18,323 nt of DNA, taken from contig JAAENB010000784.1 in assembly GCA_024224995.1 (NCBI GenBank), positions 1-18,323 on the forward strand. The letters are read 5' to 3'. The notes under the pieces are model-generated. The model did no database searches, was not told the DNA's origin, and saw nothing but the letters and a program-made list of their open reading frames with translations. Both the position numbers and the translations under genes were made by a program. Origin of the DNA: a bacterium (GTDB lineage: Bacteria > Spirochaetota > UBA4802 > UBA5550). This document shows, one piece after another, positions 1 through 8,391 of this stretch (positions within the stretch are counted from its first letter, which is position 1; every line of letters begins with the position of its first letter).

Positions 1-108
1 CACCATTATGTGATGAGCTCCTCTGAGATGCACGGGGTTATTTCATGGCAGATTTTTTGGGGGCTGCCTGAAAAAACAGCGGATTTGCTTCAGTGCAAGC
101 TCATTTAG
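1..108 (+). CDS. Possible 3' end of a gene entering from the left edge
   Basis: Frame 1 is open from the first base to a TAG at 106-108, giving about 35 residues that end in DLLQCKLI. An open run this short occurs often by chance, and I recognise no family in it. It may be the C-terminus of a gene starting outside the window, or nothing. No convincing terminator follows. The 5-bp GGCAG/CTGCC pairing at about 47-79 lies inside the frame and has no T-run behind it. Confidence 0.2.
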   Translation, partial: HHYVMSSSEMHGVISWQIFWGLPEKTADLLQCKLI

Positions 109-146
109 TCTCATTATCAGGCTGATTATTCCCATGAGCCCTTGAT

Positions 147-839
147 CTAAAAGTCGAGTATATTTCCAGTGTCAACACAGGTGAAATTGTGCGAGTCCGG
201 GTGTATAAATAACTCAGTCTCAGGAGAAGAAAACGTTCGTTCAACAATAAAATAATCGAGCTGCGAAAACAGGGGATTATTCAACAAAGCATCGTTTTCT
301 TCTCCCTGTTCGATATGGAGCTCAAGATGTTTTAATTCCGGTAAATGGGCATTACAAATTTCAAGAAATGCATTTGAATCAATACCGGGTTTAATTACTA
401 ATTTTTTTAAGTTTTCGTGACGGACCGTTCCCAGGCTCAGCTCTTTGCTGCCCACAATATACAGGGTTTCCAGGCCGGGATATGCCGAGAGCAAACCCGA
501 GTAACAGCTTTGCGTAACACTCTCGATCCGGACATATTTCGAATCCTCGTTTTCAAGATCTCCCATATAAAGATCTTTTAAAGACGAAAATTTACTATGG
601 TGGTCCGACAGGAACAAAAGGATCGCTTCCGGAGATTCATTGACATAATAACTGTCTTCATCATTATAACTCCCCCAATAACCGATTCTCAGGGAGGTGA
701 TATTTTCACCATCAAGTTTCTCCAGTTCATTTATTATAAGATCCGAAGCGCATTCACCCTCCTTCGCATTGACAATAATTGCTTTTTCAACGGCGTTTTT
801 TGTAGAATACTGCCATGGCTCAACAACAACTGTAGACAT
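147..839 (-). CDS. STM4015-type leucine-rich-repeat protein
   Basis: This is a 230-residue soluble protein with no signal peptide or membrane segment. Regularly spaced leucines recur in short segments (LKDLYMGDLE, LETLYIVG, LKKLVIKPG, LKHLELHIE), the pattern of a leucine-rich-repeat solenoid. The order of these segments, including the SLGTVRHENL stretch and the acidic IGYWGSYNDED motif near residue 52, resembles the STM4015 family. From memory those proteins are around 300 residues, so this one appears to lack the last repeats and ends in a short unrelated tail. Biochemical function is unknown; such folds usually bind proteins. The ATG at 839 is preceded by GGAG with 7 nt spacing. It is transcribed divergently from the kinase at 992, sharing a 152-bp intergenic region. 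The other STM4011-4014-type genes (radical SAM, ATP-grasp) are not nearby. Confidence 0.7.
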   Translation of the reverse strand: MSTVVVEPWQYSTKNAVEKAIIVNAKEGECASDLIINELEKLDGENITSLRIGYWGSYNDEDSYYVNESPEAILLFLSDHHSKFSSLKDLYMGDLENEDSKYVRIESVTQSCYSGLLSAYPGLETLYIVGSKELSLGTVRHENLKKLVIKPGIDSNAFLEICNAHLPELKHLELHIEQGEENDALLNNPLFSQLDYFIVERTFSSPETELFIHPDSHNFTCVDTGNILDF

Positions 840-929
840 TTTTCAACTCCATAGGGTAAATCAAGTTTTATTACTCTATAAGTATGAATTTAAGAGAAAA
901 AAGGGCAAATTTTTTATGATTTATCCCAC

Positions 930-957
930 TTGACTTTTCATATATTTCTGTTATAAT
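930..957 (+). promoter_or_regulatory. Sigma70-type promoter of the 7TMR-DISM kinase gene
   Basis: TTGACT (930-935) and TATAAT (952-957) are separated by 16 bp. The start point should fall near 964, leaving a leader of about 28 nt that contains AGGGA at 979-983, 8 nt before the ATG at 992. Confidence 0.65.
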
Positions 958-991
958 TCAATTTTAACAATTTCCGTCAGGGACCGTTCCA

Positions 992-3961
992 ATGAATATA
1001 CACATACTGCGATTTGTACTGCTAACAATTATTTTATTCCCCTCCCAGGAGCTTAATTCCGCTCCGGAGAAAACCGGTTTTATTCTAAGCGATAACAGTT
1101 CCTCCCTGGAAAACATTGTGGTTTTGCCGGACAAAGACGAAAGCTTCACAATTGATACTATAACATCTGTTCCCAACCGGAACAAGTTTCTCGATAACCG
1201 GATCGTTGCAAAACAATATCCTTTCAGGGATTTAAGGCGTATGGTCTTCTGGGGAAAAATTGCCATTACCAACAATTCACAAAAAACACCGCAATGGGTA
1301 TTAGAAGACGCCACAATGCACACAGGCAGGAGCATAGAATTATACGTCAATACGGAAAAGGGATGGGAAAAAAAACGGTCAATCAATGATGCCTATAGGA
1401 ATTTCATTATTACCATTCCGTATGGAGAAACAAAAGAGTATTATTTTAAATTTACACTCCACTCCTACAGTGTCGACTTTAGCCTCTCCCCGGTGCCGGA
1501 ATTCATGGAGCGCAGTCAACATAAAAGCATATTTTACGGGATATTGATTGGAATAATTATTATTATGGCCTTTTATAATCTCTTTCTTTTCTTTTCATTT
1601 AAAGAAAAAAGTTATATTTACTATATCTCTTTTATTATTTGTTACGGCATGCTCTCTTTAATCATGTCCGGCGTTCTGTACGAGATATTCCCGTGGTTTG
1701 ATTCCAAAGTAACCCTGTTTCACTACACCAGGTCATTTACCCTGGCAACGCTTGTTCTATTTGGCGGAAGCCTTTTAAATTTTAATTATTACTTACCAAA
1801 AGGAAGAAAATTTCTTTATACCATAATTATGATCATGCTGCTATGCACATTTATTTTTGGCATCAAAGCAGAAGTATTAATAAACATTCTATTTATAAAC
1901 GGCACCATTACTCTCTACAGTATGGCCATAATTATCTGGTTGAAAAAATTCCGTCCGGCGAAATATTTTATTGCAGCCACCTCACTTTTCCTCATCGCAA
2001 TGTCTCTCTACCCTATTAGTTATCTTGATGGGACTCCATTCAGTCTAAGCGATTTAATACAGTACCGATTATTAGATAATACGGGATTAGTAATGATTTT
2101 TTTATTCTCCCTGGCCCTGGCGGACAGGATCAATATAATCAAAGAAGAGAAAGAGGAAGCCCAGGTTAAAGCGATTGAAAACCTGAAAAAAGCGGATCTC
2201 ATTAAGGATGAGTTCCTGTCGAATACGTCTCATGAACTTAGAACCCCACTGAACGGGATTATCGGCTTAACGGAATCGCTTGTTGAAGGAGCAAAGGGGC
2301 CAATCCCCGAGGCTATAAAAAAGAATCTTGAGTTAGTGGCCGTAAGCGGGAAAAGACTCTCGAACCTGGTAAATGATATCCTTGATTATTCCAGGCTTAA
2401 GAATAAAGAAATTCAGATTAGTCGAAATTCCGTAAACCTGAAAGCACTGGCCGATGTGGTTCTGGAATTATGCGAGCCCTTAAAAAGAGAGAAAGATCTT
2501 CTCCTGAAAAATTCCATACCTCCATCTACTCCCCGGGTACAGGGAGATGAAGTACGGCTACAGCAAATATTCTTTAACCTTCTGGGGAACAGTATTAAAT
2601 TCACGGAATCGGGTACCATAACAATATCCGCGTCCCTTCAAGAGGAGGATCCCGGTTTAATTGAAGTAAGCGTATCAGATACGGGCATTGGGATTCCCCC
2701 GGAGAAACAGGAAAGCATTTTCCAATCCTTTGAACAGGCCGATGGCTCCATATCGAGAAAATACGGCGGCACGGGGATTGGGCTTTCAATCGTAAAACAG
2801 CTTGTTGAACTCCACGGAGGAGCAATCCGGGTTGAATCGCAGGAAAATACTGGCGCGCGCTTTATTTTTACGCTGCCCGTTTCGGAACAGCAAAACCGGG
2901 AAGAGAAGACTGTACGCAAGATATCAGGAGCACTGAGAAAAGAAGAACCCGGGCCCGGTTACCCGGTGGAGATTCCTCCCGAAATACCATCTCCCGAAGG
3001 AGCGTATAAAGGAACCCTCCTTGCCGTTGATGATGACCCGGTAAATTTGCAGGTGGTGGTAAATTATCTCTCTGTTAAAAACTACCGGGTAGTAACTGCA
3101 ACAGACGGCGGGCAAGCGCTTGAGATGATACAAGAAAAAGGAAAAAACAATTTCGACCTGGTATTACTGGATATCATGATGCCCAAAATATCGGGTTTTG
3201 AAGTATGCCGGACCATACGAAAAAATTTCACGTTGTTTGAACTGCCGGTAATTATTTTAACAGCGAGAAATAATGTCGAGGATTTAACAACGGGTTTCGA
3301 AGCAGGAGCCAATGATTACCTGTCGAAACCCTTTAACAAAGAAGAACTCATCAGCAGGGTAGAAACCTTAGTTGCCCTGCACAAAACAGTCAACAACCTC
3401 AGGGAAGCTCATTTTACTTTATTGCAGGAAAGAATGGACCCTCATTTTTTATTTAACGCGCTCCATTCAATTAATTCTTTAACCATTACCAATCCGGACA
3501 AAGTAAGCGACGCCATTTGTATGATGGCCGATAACTATCGCTTTCTCATGGATCATTCAAATAAATCGATGATAGGCTTTAATGAGGAATGGGAATTCGT
3601 GAAAAACTACCTGGGTATGGAAAAACTCCGGTTTGCGAAGTTGCTGCGAATAGATATGCGCCAGGAGGGTGATTTTAATGGAGTAAAAATACCTCCCCTG
3701 GTTATTCAGCCCCTTGTTGAAAACAGCATCAAGCACGGTCTTAAGGGAGAAGGCATTATTAACATTTTTGCACGGAGGACCGGAGATGAGGTGTATATAG
3801 AAATACGGGACAATGGCACGGGAATTCTTAATAAAAAAATCTATTCCCGGTCATTGGGTAATATCTCAATACGATTAAAACATTATTACCGGGACGCGAC
3901 CCTGGATGCTCGCAATAATGATGAAGGCGGAGCGCTGGTAACAATAACGTTCACTGTTTAA
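992..3961 (+). CDS. Hybrid sensor kinase: 7TMR-DISM, HisKA/HATPase, REC, LytS-type kinase
   Basis: This 989-residue inner-membrane protein has two kinase modules of different classes. In order: signal peptide (about 1-23); periplasmic 7TMR-DISMED2-like domain (about 45-165); seven hydrophobic helices (about 178-378); short coiled coil; HisKA with phospho-acceptor H414 in SHELRTPLNG; HATPase_c with DTGIGIPPE and GGTGIGLSIV; a Pro/Glu-rich linker; a complete receiver domain (acidic D680-D682, phospho-acceptor D727 in LLDIMMP, K779). A second kinase of the LytS/YehU His_kinase family follows, with H818 in MDPHFLFNAL, the N-box motif LVENSIKHG and DNGTGI. All key residues are present in both modules. 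It probably senses a periplasmic ligand, perhaps a carbohydrate as proposed for DISMED2, and relays phosphate from H414 to D727 to control the second kinase. No LytTR-type partner is encoded here. The start is supported by the signal peptide, AGGGA and the upstream promoter. Confidence 0.9.
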   Translation: MNIHILRFVLLTIILFPSQELNSAPEKTGFILSDNSSSLENIVVLPDKDESFTIDTITSVPNRNKFLDNRIVAKQYPFRDLRRMVFWGKIAITNNSQKTPQWVLEDATMHTGRSIELYVNTEKGWEKKRSINDAYRNFIITIPYGETKEYYFKFTLHSYSVDFSLSPVPEFMERSQHKSIFYGILIGIIIIMAFYNLFLFFSFKEKSYIYYISFIICYGMLSLIMSGVLYEIFPWFDSKVTLFHYTRSFTLATLVLFGGSLLNFNYYLPKGRKFLYTIIMIMLLCTFIFGIKAEVLINILFINGTITLYSMAIIIWLKKFRPAKYFIAATSLFLIAMSLYPISYLDGTPFSLSDLIQYRLLDNTGLVMIFLFSLALADRINIIKEEKEEAQVKAIENLKKADLIKDEFLSNTSHELRTPLNGIIGLTESLVEGAKGPIPEAIKKNLELVAVSGKRLSNLVNDILDYSRLKNKEIQISRNSVNLKALADVVLELCEPLKREKDLLLKNSIPPSTPRVQGDEVRLQQIFFNLLGNSIKFTESGTITISASLQEEDPGLIEVSVSDTGIGIPPEKQESIFQSFEQADGSISRKYGGTGIGLSIVKQLVELHGGAIRVESQENTGARFIFTLPVSEQQNREEKTVRKISGALRKEEPGPGYPVEIPPEIPSPEGAYKGTLLAVDDDPVNLQVVVNYLSVKNYRVVTATDGGQALEMIQEKGKNNFDLVLLDIMMPKISGFEVCRTIRKNFTLFELPVIILTARNNVEDLTTGFEAGANDYLSKPFNKEELISRVETLVALHKTVNNLREAHFTLLQERMDPHFLFNALHSINSLTITNPDKVSDAICMMADNYRFLMDHSNKSMIGFNEEWEFVKNYLGMEKLRFAKLLRIDMRQEGDFNGVKIPPLVIQPLVENSIKHGLKGEGIINIFARRTGDEVYIEIRDNGTGILNKKIYSRSLGNISIRLKHYYRDATLDARNNDEGGALVTITFTV

Positions 3962-3972
3962 TGGGGAATTTA

Positions 3973-4620
3973 TTACTTAGTGGCGCAAATCAATCGCGAT
4001 ATGGGATATGTTTCATCTGCATCAAAGCGAAAACCGATACTGCTTAATATATCATCCCAATCATAGGATAAAAAATCACGAACCCGCCGGGGATAACTGA
4101 TCCTCAAATAGATCGCGAATAAGATCCGAAGAAACGGTCCTCTCTCCGTACCATAATCAATAATAAAGAGTTTACCGTCTTTTTTTAGTACGCGAAAAAT
4201 ATCCGTTAAAACGCTTATCATCAGCTCGTATTCCATTTCGTGGAGACCAAAAGAAGTCATGGTGATATCGAACTCTTCATTCTGCCAATCCATGTTGGCG
4301 GCATCCATTTGGCGAAAATTTATATTCCGTATGCCCCGCTTTTTCACTTTCTTATTGGCAACGGCTATCATATCCGCAGAAAGATCAATGCCGATAATCG
4401 TATTGTTGGCCTTTGCAATAGCGATAGAATCTTTCCCGGTTCCCGTGCAAACATCAAGAATGCGGAGATTCGTGTCCGGGATTTTCGCGGCCAGGGCCTT
4501 CCGTGGATTCTTTTCTTTTTTGTAAAACACAATACCTTCCAACAAGCTATAAAAGCTGTCATAGAATTTAGAAAGTATTCGATATTTTAACTTCATTTTC
4601 TTTTCGTCTTTGTTCTGCAT
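3973..4620 (-). CDS. Class I SAM-dependent methyltransferase (UbiE-like)
   Basis: This 215-residue cytoplasmic enzyme has a Rossmann methyltransferase fold. Motif I is ILDVCTGTGKD (residues 54-64), the acidic residue that contacts the SAM ribose is D79 in IGIDLS, motif II includes FDITMTSFGLHEM, and VLKKDGKLFIIDYG marks the post-core strand. The N-terminal YRILSKFYDSFYSLLEG segment is typical of UbiE/COQ5-like and small-molecule methyltransferases. The substrate cannot be told from sequence. The ATG at 4620 has GAGG 5 nt upstream. It lies 24 nt downstream of the hypothetical gene at 4645-5307 on the same strand, so the two are probably co-transcribed. It ends convergently, 11 nt from the stop of the 7TMR-DISM kinase. 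It is the same length as the methyltransferase at 8392 but only distantly similar. Confidence 0.85.
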   Translation of the reverse strand: MQNKDEKKMKLKYRILSKFYDSFYSLLEGIVFYKKEKNPRKALAAKIPDTNLRILDVCTGTGKDSIAIAKANNTIIGIDLSADMIAVANKKVKKRGIRNINFRQMDAANMDWQNEEFDITMTSFGLHEMEYELMISVLTDIFRVLKKDGKLFIIDYGTERGPFLRILFAIYLRISYPRRVRDFLSYDWDDILSSIGFRFDADETYPISRLICATK

Positions 4621-4644
4621 ATGTCCTCACCGGCTTTAAAATTT

Positions 4645-5307
4645 TCAGTTAGCGTAATACTTACTCCCCGCAACAGGGACGCATAAAAAATCATCCGGCC
4701 CTTCCTGTTGACAATGAAGGAGACTCAACTCTTCAGGAGAACTGAGTATAATATCCTGATCTATTTTACTGAGCAGCAATATTTTTCCGGCATCAAGATG
4801 AAAGCGAATACCGCAGGGTAATCCTTTTGATATCCATATTCCATGTTGATCTACGATAAGATCAATTTTGTGTATTGTATTATTTATTAACCAGTCCAGT
4901 CCCGGAAGATTATCAAATTCAAAATAGGGGCAGGAATGAGTCTTACAGGATACCCATTCTCCAAAATCATCCCCCAATCGAATGTCCGGAAAAAATTCAT
5001 CAAAGGGTATGTTCAGTCCCTGTCCAACAACAAGATGTTTGGATTCCCATAGGGACGATTTTTTACCGTTTTTTGGAGTCTTTCCATCCAGCAATAATCC
5101 AACCAGGAGAGACTGCGTATCCCAGCAATTCGTGAAGATATAATTATGTAAATTTGTTTTAAAAACAAGTTGATCGCAGGGGACTTCATAAGCAGTTTCC
5201 GCGCCCTCAATACAGCTGCCTAAAAACAGGCCGTCAATTATTCTCAAGCCAACAATAGTTTGAAGCCGGCTAATCGTCTCGCTAACTCGTTGTTTTTTTG
5301 TGCTCAT
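4645..5307 (-). CDS. Hypothetical protein, upstream member of a methyltransferase operon
   Basis: I do not recognise this 220-residue protein. It has no signal peptide and no membrane helix, so it is probably cytoplasmic. It is of mixed composition, with several scattered cysteines and tryptophans. A CKTHSCPYFEFDNLPG segment near residue 120 and HLDAGKILLLSKIDQDIILSSPEE near 170 look like beta-rich structure. The ATG at 5307 has no good Shine-Dalgarno and lies 1 nt after the stop of the ankyrin-like frame (5309-5527), so translation may once have been coupled to it. A weak promoter is possible at 5342-5370. It precedes the methyltransferase at 3973-4620 by 24 nt. The long uninterrupted frame and operon position support a real gene; no function can be assigned. 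Confidence 0.65.
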   Translation of the reverse strand: MSTKKQRVSETISRLQTIVGLRIIDGLFLGSCIEGAETAYEVPCDQLVFKTNLHNYIFTNCWDTQSLLVGLLLDGKTPKNGKKSSLWESKHLVVGQGLNIPFDEFFPDIRLGDDFGEWVSCKTHSCPYFEFDNLPGLDWLINNTIHKIDLIVDQHGIWISKGLPCGIRFHLDAGKILLLSKIDQDIILSSPEELSLLHCQQEGPDDFLCVPVAGSKYYAN

Positions 5308-5308
5308 T

Positions 5309-5527
5309 TTATATGCAGTGTCCTATGCTCCTATTTATTTTGTTATCTATCCCGAAGTTTCCCGTCCCAATTACGGCAGATATCAGAAACAAGCCTTTCA
5401 AGAAGGGCAAAGCTCCCTTAGACCTCATATTAATATCGGCCCCCTGTTCAATAAGCAATAGTATGATTTCAGGACAAAAAAGGGCGAATTTTCCCGGGCA
5501 GGATAGAAAAATTACAGTGATTGACAA
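5309..5527 (-). pseudogene. Ankyrin-repeat remnant
   Basis: The 72-residue frame contains PEIILLLIEQGADINMRSKG, which fits the second half of an ankyrin repeat almost perfectly. Little else in the frame keeps the repeat: the following GALPFLKG could start the next one, after which the match is lost. The only start near the 5' end is a TTG at 5527 that overlaps the -35 box of the divergent kinase promoter, and there is no Shine-Dalgarno. This is most likely the decayed end of an ankyrin protein left beside the operon. Alternatively it is a very small expressed ankyrin protein coupled to the downstream gene, since its TAA lies 1 nt from that gene's ATG. Confidence 0.4.
5342..5370 (-). promoter_or_regulatory. 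Possible promoter of the hypothetical/methyltransferase operon
   Basis: On the minus strand, TTGGGA (5370-5365) and GATAAC (5347-5342) are 17 bp apart, each matching four of six consensus bases. The start point would fall near 5335, about 28 nt before the ATG at 5307. It lies inside the ankyrin-like remnant, which would allow the two downstream genes to be expressed without it. Confidence 0.3.
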
Positions 5528-5549
5528 CCGTACGCGGAAATGATATAAT
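5521..5549 (+). promoter_or_regulatory. Perfect consensus promoter (TTGACA-17-TATAAT), predicted leaderless start
   Basis: TTGACA (5521-5526) and TATAAT (5544-5549) match the sigma70 consensus at all twelve positions with the optimal 17-bp spacer. Transcription should begin about 7 nt after the -10 box, at 5556-5557, which is the A of the ATG of the kinase gene. No ribosome-binding sequence lies between the -10 and the ATG. Confidence 0.8.
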
Positions 5550-5556
5550 CAAAGCT

Positions 5557-8277
5557 ATGAACAACAGAGCTCAAATAAACCATCTCCGTTATGCGGTTCT
5601 TATTACCGGCGCTGTTATATCTATGATTCTCTCGATTAAACCTGTTTTTGGGAATCCCGGAACAAAACGAGCTCTAATCCTGTATCCCGCTCAACGGGGC
5701 ATGCCGTGGTATGAAGCCACTCATACGGCATTAAAACCACGGCTTGAGGCTGAAAAAGCATTTGCCGTAAAAACGGATGTTGAACACCTCGATTTGCTGC
5801 GATACCGGGATAAACAATACAAAAAAGAGCTCTATAACCTGCTCAAAAAAAAATACGCGAACTCCTCTTTTGACCTGGTTATCACATTTGATTACGGACT
5901 CGACTTTCTCCATGCTGAAGGAAAAAACTTATTTCACGCCACTCCTGTTGTATTTGGATCCAGTTTTCACAAACCGTCGGAATTACAGGATTTAAAGGAT
6001 ACAGAGACCGGAATAGTCCTGAACAGAACCCCCTTAAATTACAAAAAACATCTGGACATGGTTCTTCAACTTCATCCGCACACAAAAAAAATTGCTGTTG
6101 TTTCCGGGTCAGATGCCCAGAGCAAAAAAAGAAAACAGGTCTTTCAAGATATCACCCTTAACTATACAAAAAAAATTGAGTTTACCTGGCTTACGGACAT
6201 GCCAATGCAGAAAATTTTAGAAGGTCTTGAAAATTTACCGGGCAACACAGTAGTCCTGTACCTGTTCCTTTTAAAAGACAGTACGGGAAAAAATTTTATT
6301 CCAATAAAAGCCGGTGAAATAATAGCCAAAAAATCAAACCGTCCTGTTTACGGTCTCTTTGACACATTAATTGGAACAGGGATTGTGGGCGGATATATGA
6401 ACAACAGCGAAACTCTCGCCAATAAGATCATGGAATACAGTTTACGAGTATTAAAAGGAGAAAAACCATCGGCCATGCCGGTCCTCCGTTATAATTTCAC
6501 CTACACCTATGACTGGCGCCAATTACAGCGCTGGGCTATCAATGAAGAAAATCTGCCGCAGAACAGCATAATCCGTTTTAAAGAGTCTACTTTTTGGGAT
6601 TTATATAAACGGCAAATAATTGCTGCGATTTCATTGTCTATTCTTGAAGCTTTTTTGATTATTTTTCTTGTGATAAACAGGTTGAAACGAATCCAGGCCC
6701 AGGATGAGCTGAAAAGATCACTTGACGTGCTTGAAGAAAAGGTCTCGGAACGTACCGCAGAACTACAGCAGGCAAAAGAGGAGGCAGAAGCGGCAAACAA
6801 CTTTAAAAGCGAATTTTTAGCGAATATGAGCCATGAGATCAGGACACCAATGAACGCGATACTCGGTTTTAGCGAAATTCTTGAAGAAGAAGTAGCAGAT
6901 GAAAATCATCGTTTATACCTCTCATCAATCAGCTCAAGCGGTAAGTCCTTACTCAGGCTCATTAATGATATTCTTGACCTGTCTAAAATTGAGGCCGGAA
7001 AAATGGAACTGCAGAATACAACAGTGAATCCTCATATTTTCTTTGAAGAAATAAAAAATATTTTCTCAATAAAAATCGCCAACAAAAAAATTAATTTTAT
7101 ACTGGATATCGACAAAACACTACCCGAAGGTATTTTAATTGACCAACTGAGACTACGGCAGGTACTGTTTAACCTGGTGGGAAATGCCGTCAAATTCACG
7201 AATGAAGGGCACATAACAGTATCAGCGAACAAACGCTATACCAGGGAGGATAAAAGTTCAATTGATCTTTTCATCTCAGTTGAAGATACGGGCATTGGTA
7301 TTCCCGAAAATCAGCAAGCACTTATTTTTGAAGCATTCAGGCAGCAGGACGGCCAGGCCCAGGCAGATTTCGGAGGAACGGGACTTGGCTTGAATATTAC
7401 CAAACGGCTTCTCGACATTATGGGCGGAGAAATAACCGTTGAAAGTGAACCGGGCAAAGGATCAATTTTCAATATTATTCTCAAGACTGTTCAAATAACA
7501 GCCCTGAAACAGGAGAACCCGGAGAGTAAATTTTCGATTACAAACGCAATAACGCTTGAACCCTCAACGCTCCTGGTGGTGGACGATGTTGAATATAACA
7601 GGAAACTGGTTCAGGGATTTCTTCAGCATTCACCGGTCAGGGTCTTAGAAGCCCAAAACGGGCAAGAGGCAATTTTCATGGCACGGGAACGGAGGCCCAA
7701 TCTTATTCTTATGGATCTAAAAATGCCCGTGATGAACGGTTATGAAGCATTGACAATAATAAAAAACGATGATAAATTAAAAACAATACCCGTAATAATT
7801 TTCACTGCCTCTTCAATGAAAAAAGATATGGATAAAATTGAAGATGTGGAATACGAAGGATTCTTGCGAAAGCCCGTAAGCAAAAGAGAACTATTCGAGG
7901 AATTAATAAAATTCCTGCCCTATAAAAAACCGGCTATTGAAATAGAAGAAACAGAACCTTCCAGCCAGGAGAAAAAGAATGCCTTACTCCCGCTTAAAGT
8001 AAAAGAAAAACTGCCGGAGTTATTACTACTCATGGAAAACGAATTTTTCCAAAAATGGGAAAAAAACAGGAAGGCTGTTATCATCAACAAGGTGCAGCTC
8101 TTTGGTGAAGAAATTGAAAAAACCGCTGCGTCATATGAGTATCCTCCATTAATTCAATGGGGCAAACAAATACAGCAGGACGCAAGAAACTTCGACATAA
8201 CTGCCATTAAAAAAACCATGAATAATTTTTTGGAAATTATTCAAACGCTGCGCGAAACTATATCCGAACTAAAATAA
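5557..8277 (+). CDS. Hybrid sensor kinase with ABC-substrate-binding-like sensor
   Basis: This 906-residue membrane protein (from ATG 5557) carries an N-terminal signal/anchor helix (about 10-28), then a periplasmic domain (about 38-335) resembling the ABC substrate-binding (ABC_sub_bind) family. A membrane helix (about 353-376), a coiled coil with EEKVSERTAELQQAKEEAEA, HisKA with H426 in SHEIRTPMNA, and HATPase_c with NLVGNAVKFT, DTGIGIPEN and GGTGLGLNI follow. A complete receiver comes next (D676-D677, phospho-acceptor D720 in LMDLKMP, K772). The last 100 residues are helical and contain no histidine, so this is not a working Hpt domain. The frame extends upstream to a TTG at 5521, but that codon is the -35 box; the ATG at 5557 gives a better signal sequence. 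The ligand is probably a small molecule; it cannot be named. The gene is followed by, but probably not co-transcribed with, the methyltransferase at 8392. Confidence 0.9.
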   Translation: MNNRAQINHLRYAVLITGAVISMILSIKPVFGNPGTKRALILYPAQRGMPWYEATHTALKPRLEAEKAFAVKTDVEHLDLLRYRDKQYKKELYNLLKKKYANSSFDLVITFDYGLDFLHAEGKNLFHATPVVFGSSFHKPSELQDLKDTETGIVLNRTPLNYKKHLDMVLQLHPHTKKIAVVSGSDAQSKKRKQVFQDITLNYTKKIEFTWLTDMPMQKILEGLENLPGNTVVLYLFLLKDSTGKNFIPIKAGEIIAKKSNRPVYGLFDTLIGTGIVGGYMNNSETLANKIMEYSLRVLKGEKPSAMPVLRYNFTYTYDWRQLQRWAINEENLPQNSIIRFKESTFWDLYKRQIIAAISLSILEAFLIIFLVINRLKRIQAQDELKRSLDVLEEKVSERTAELQQAKEEAEAANNFKSEFLANMSHEIRTPMNAILGFSEILEEEVADENHRLYLSSISSSGKSLLRLINDILDLSKIEAGKMELQNTTVNPHIFFEEIKNIFSIKIANKKINFILDIDKTLPEGILIDQLRLRQVLFNLVGNAVKFTNEGHITVSANKRYTREDKSSIDLFISVEDTGIGIPENQQALIFEAFRQQDGQAQADFGGTGLGLNITKRLLDIMGGEITVESEPGKGSIFNIILKTVQITALKQENPESKFSITNAITLEPSTLLVVDDVEYNRKLVQGFLQHSPVRVLEAQNGQEAIFMARERRPNLILMDLKMPVMNGYEALTIIKNDDKLKTIPVIIFTASSMKKDMDKIEDVEYEGFLRKPVSKRELFEELIKFLPYKKPAIEIEETEPSSQEKKNALLPLKVKEKLPELLLLMENEFFQKWEKNRKAVIINKVQLFGEEIEKTAASYEYPPLIQWGKQIQQDARNFDITAIKKTMNNFLEIIQTLRETISELK

Positions 8278-8330
8278 TCCCGGTGGGTTGTTGCTGGTTA
8301 CGGCGGATACAAGAATTAAAATTATTTTCC

Positions 8331-8359
8331 TTGACAACGTCATAAAAGTATAATACATT
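8331..8359 (+). promoter_or_regulatory. Probable promoter of the second methyltransferase gene
   Basis: TTGACA (8331-8336) is followed after 17 bp by TACATT (8354-8359). A better -10 word, TATAAT (8349-8354), is only 12 bp from TTGACA, so it would need a different or absent -35. Either way a start near 8361-8366 fits a short leader with AAGGAAG (8376-8382) and the ATG at 8392. Confidence 0.45.
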
Positions 8360-8391
8360 TTTTTTAAAATTATTCAAGGAAGTTATTAAAA

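Noticed and set aside
47..79. Terminator of the leftmost open frame
   Set aside because: The GGCAG/CTGCC stem lies within the frame, has a long loop and is followed by an A-run, not a T-run, on the coding strand.
5521..5556. Extension of the second kinase to a TTG start at 5521
   Set aside because: The TTG is the first base of a perfect -35 box, no ribosome-binding site precedes it, and the ATG at 5557 gives a cleaner signal sequence.
8331..8354. TTGACA and TATAAT before the second methyltransferase as one consensus promoter
   Set aside because: The spacer is only 12 bp, too short for both boxes to be used together; TACATT at 17 bp is the more likely partner of TTGACA.
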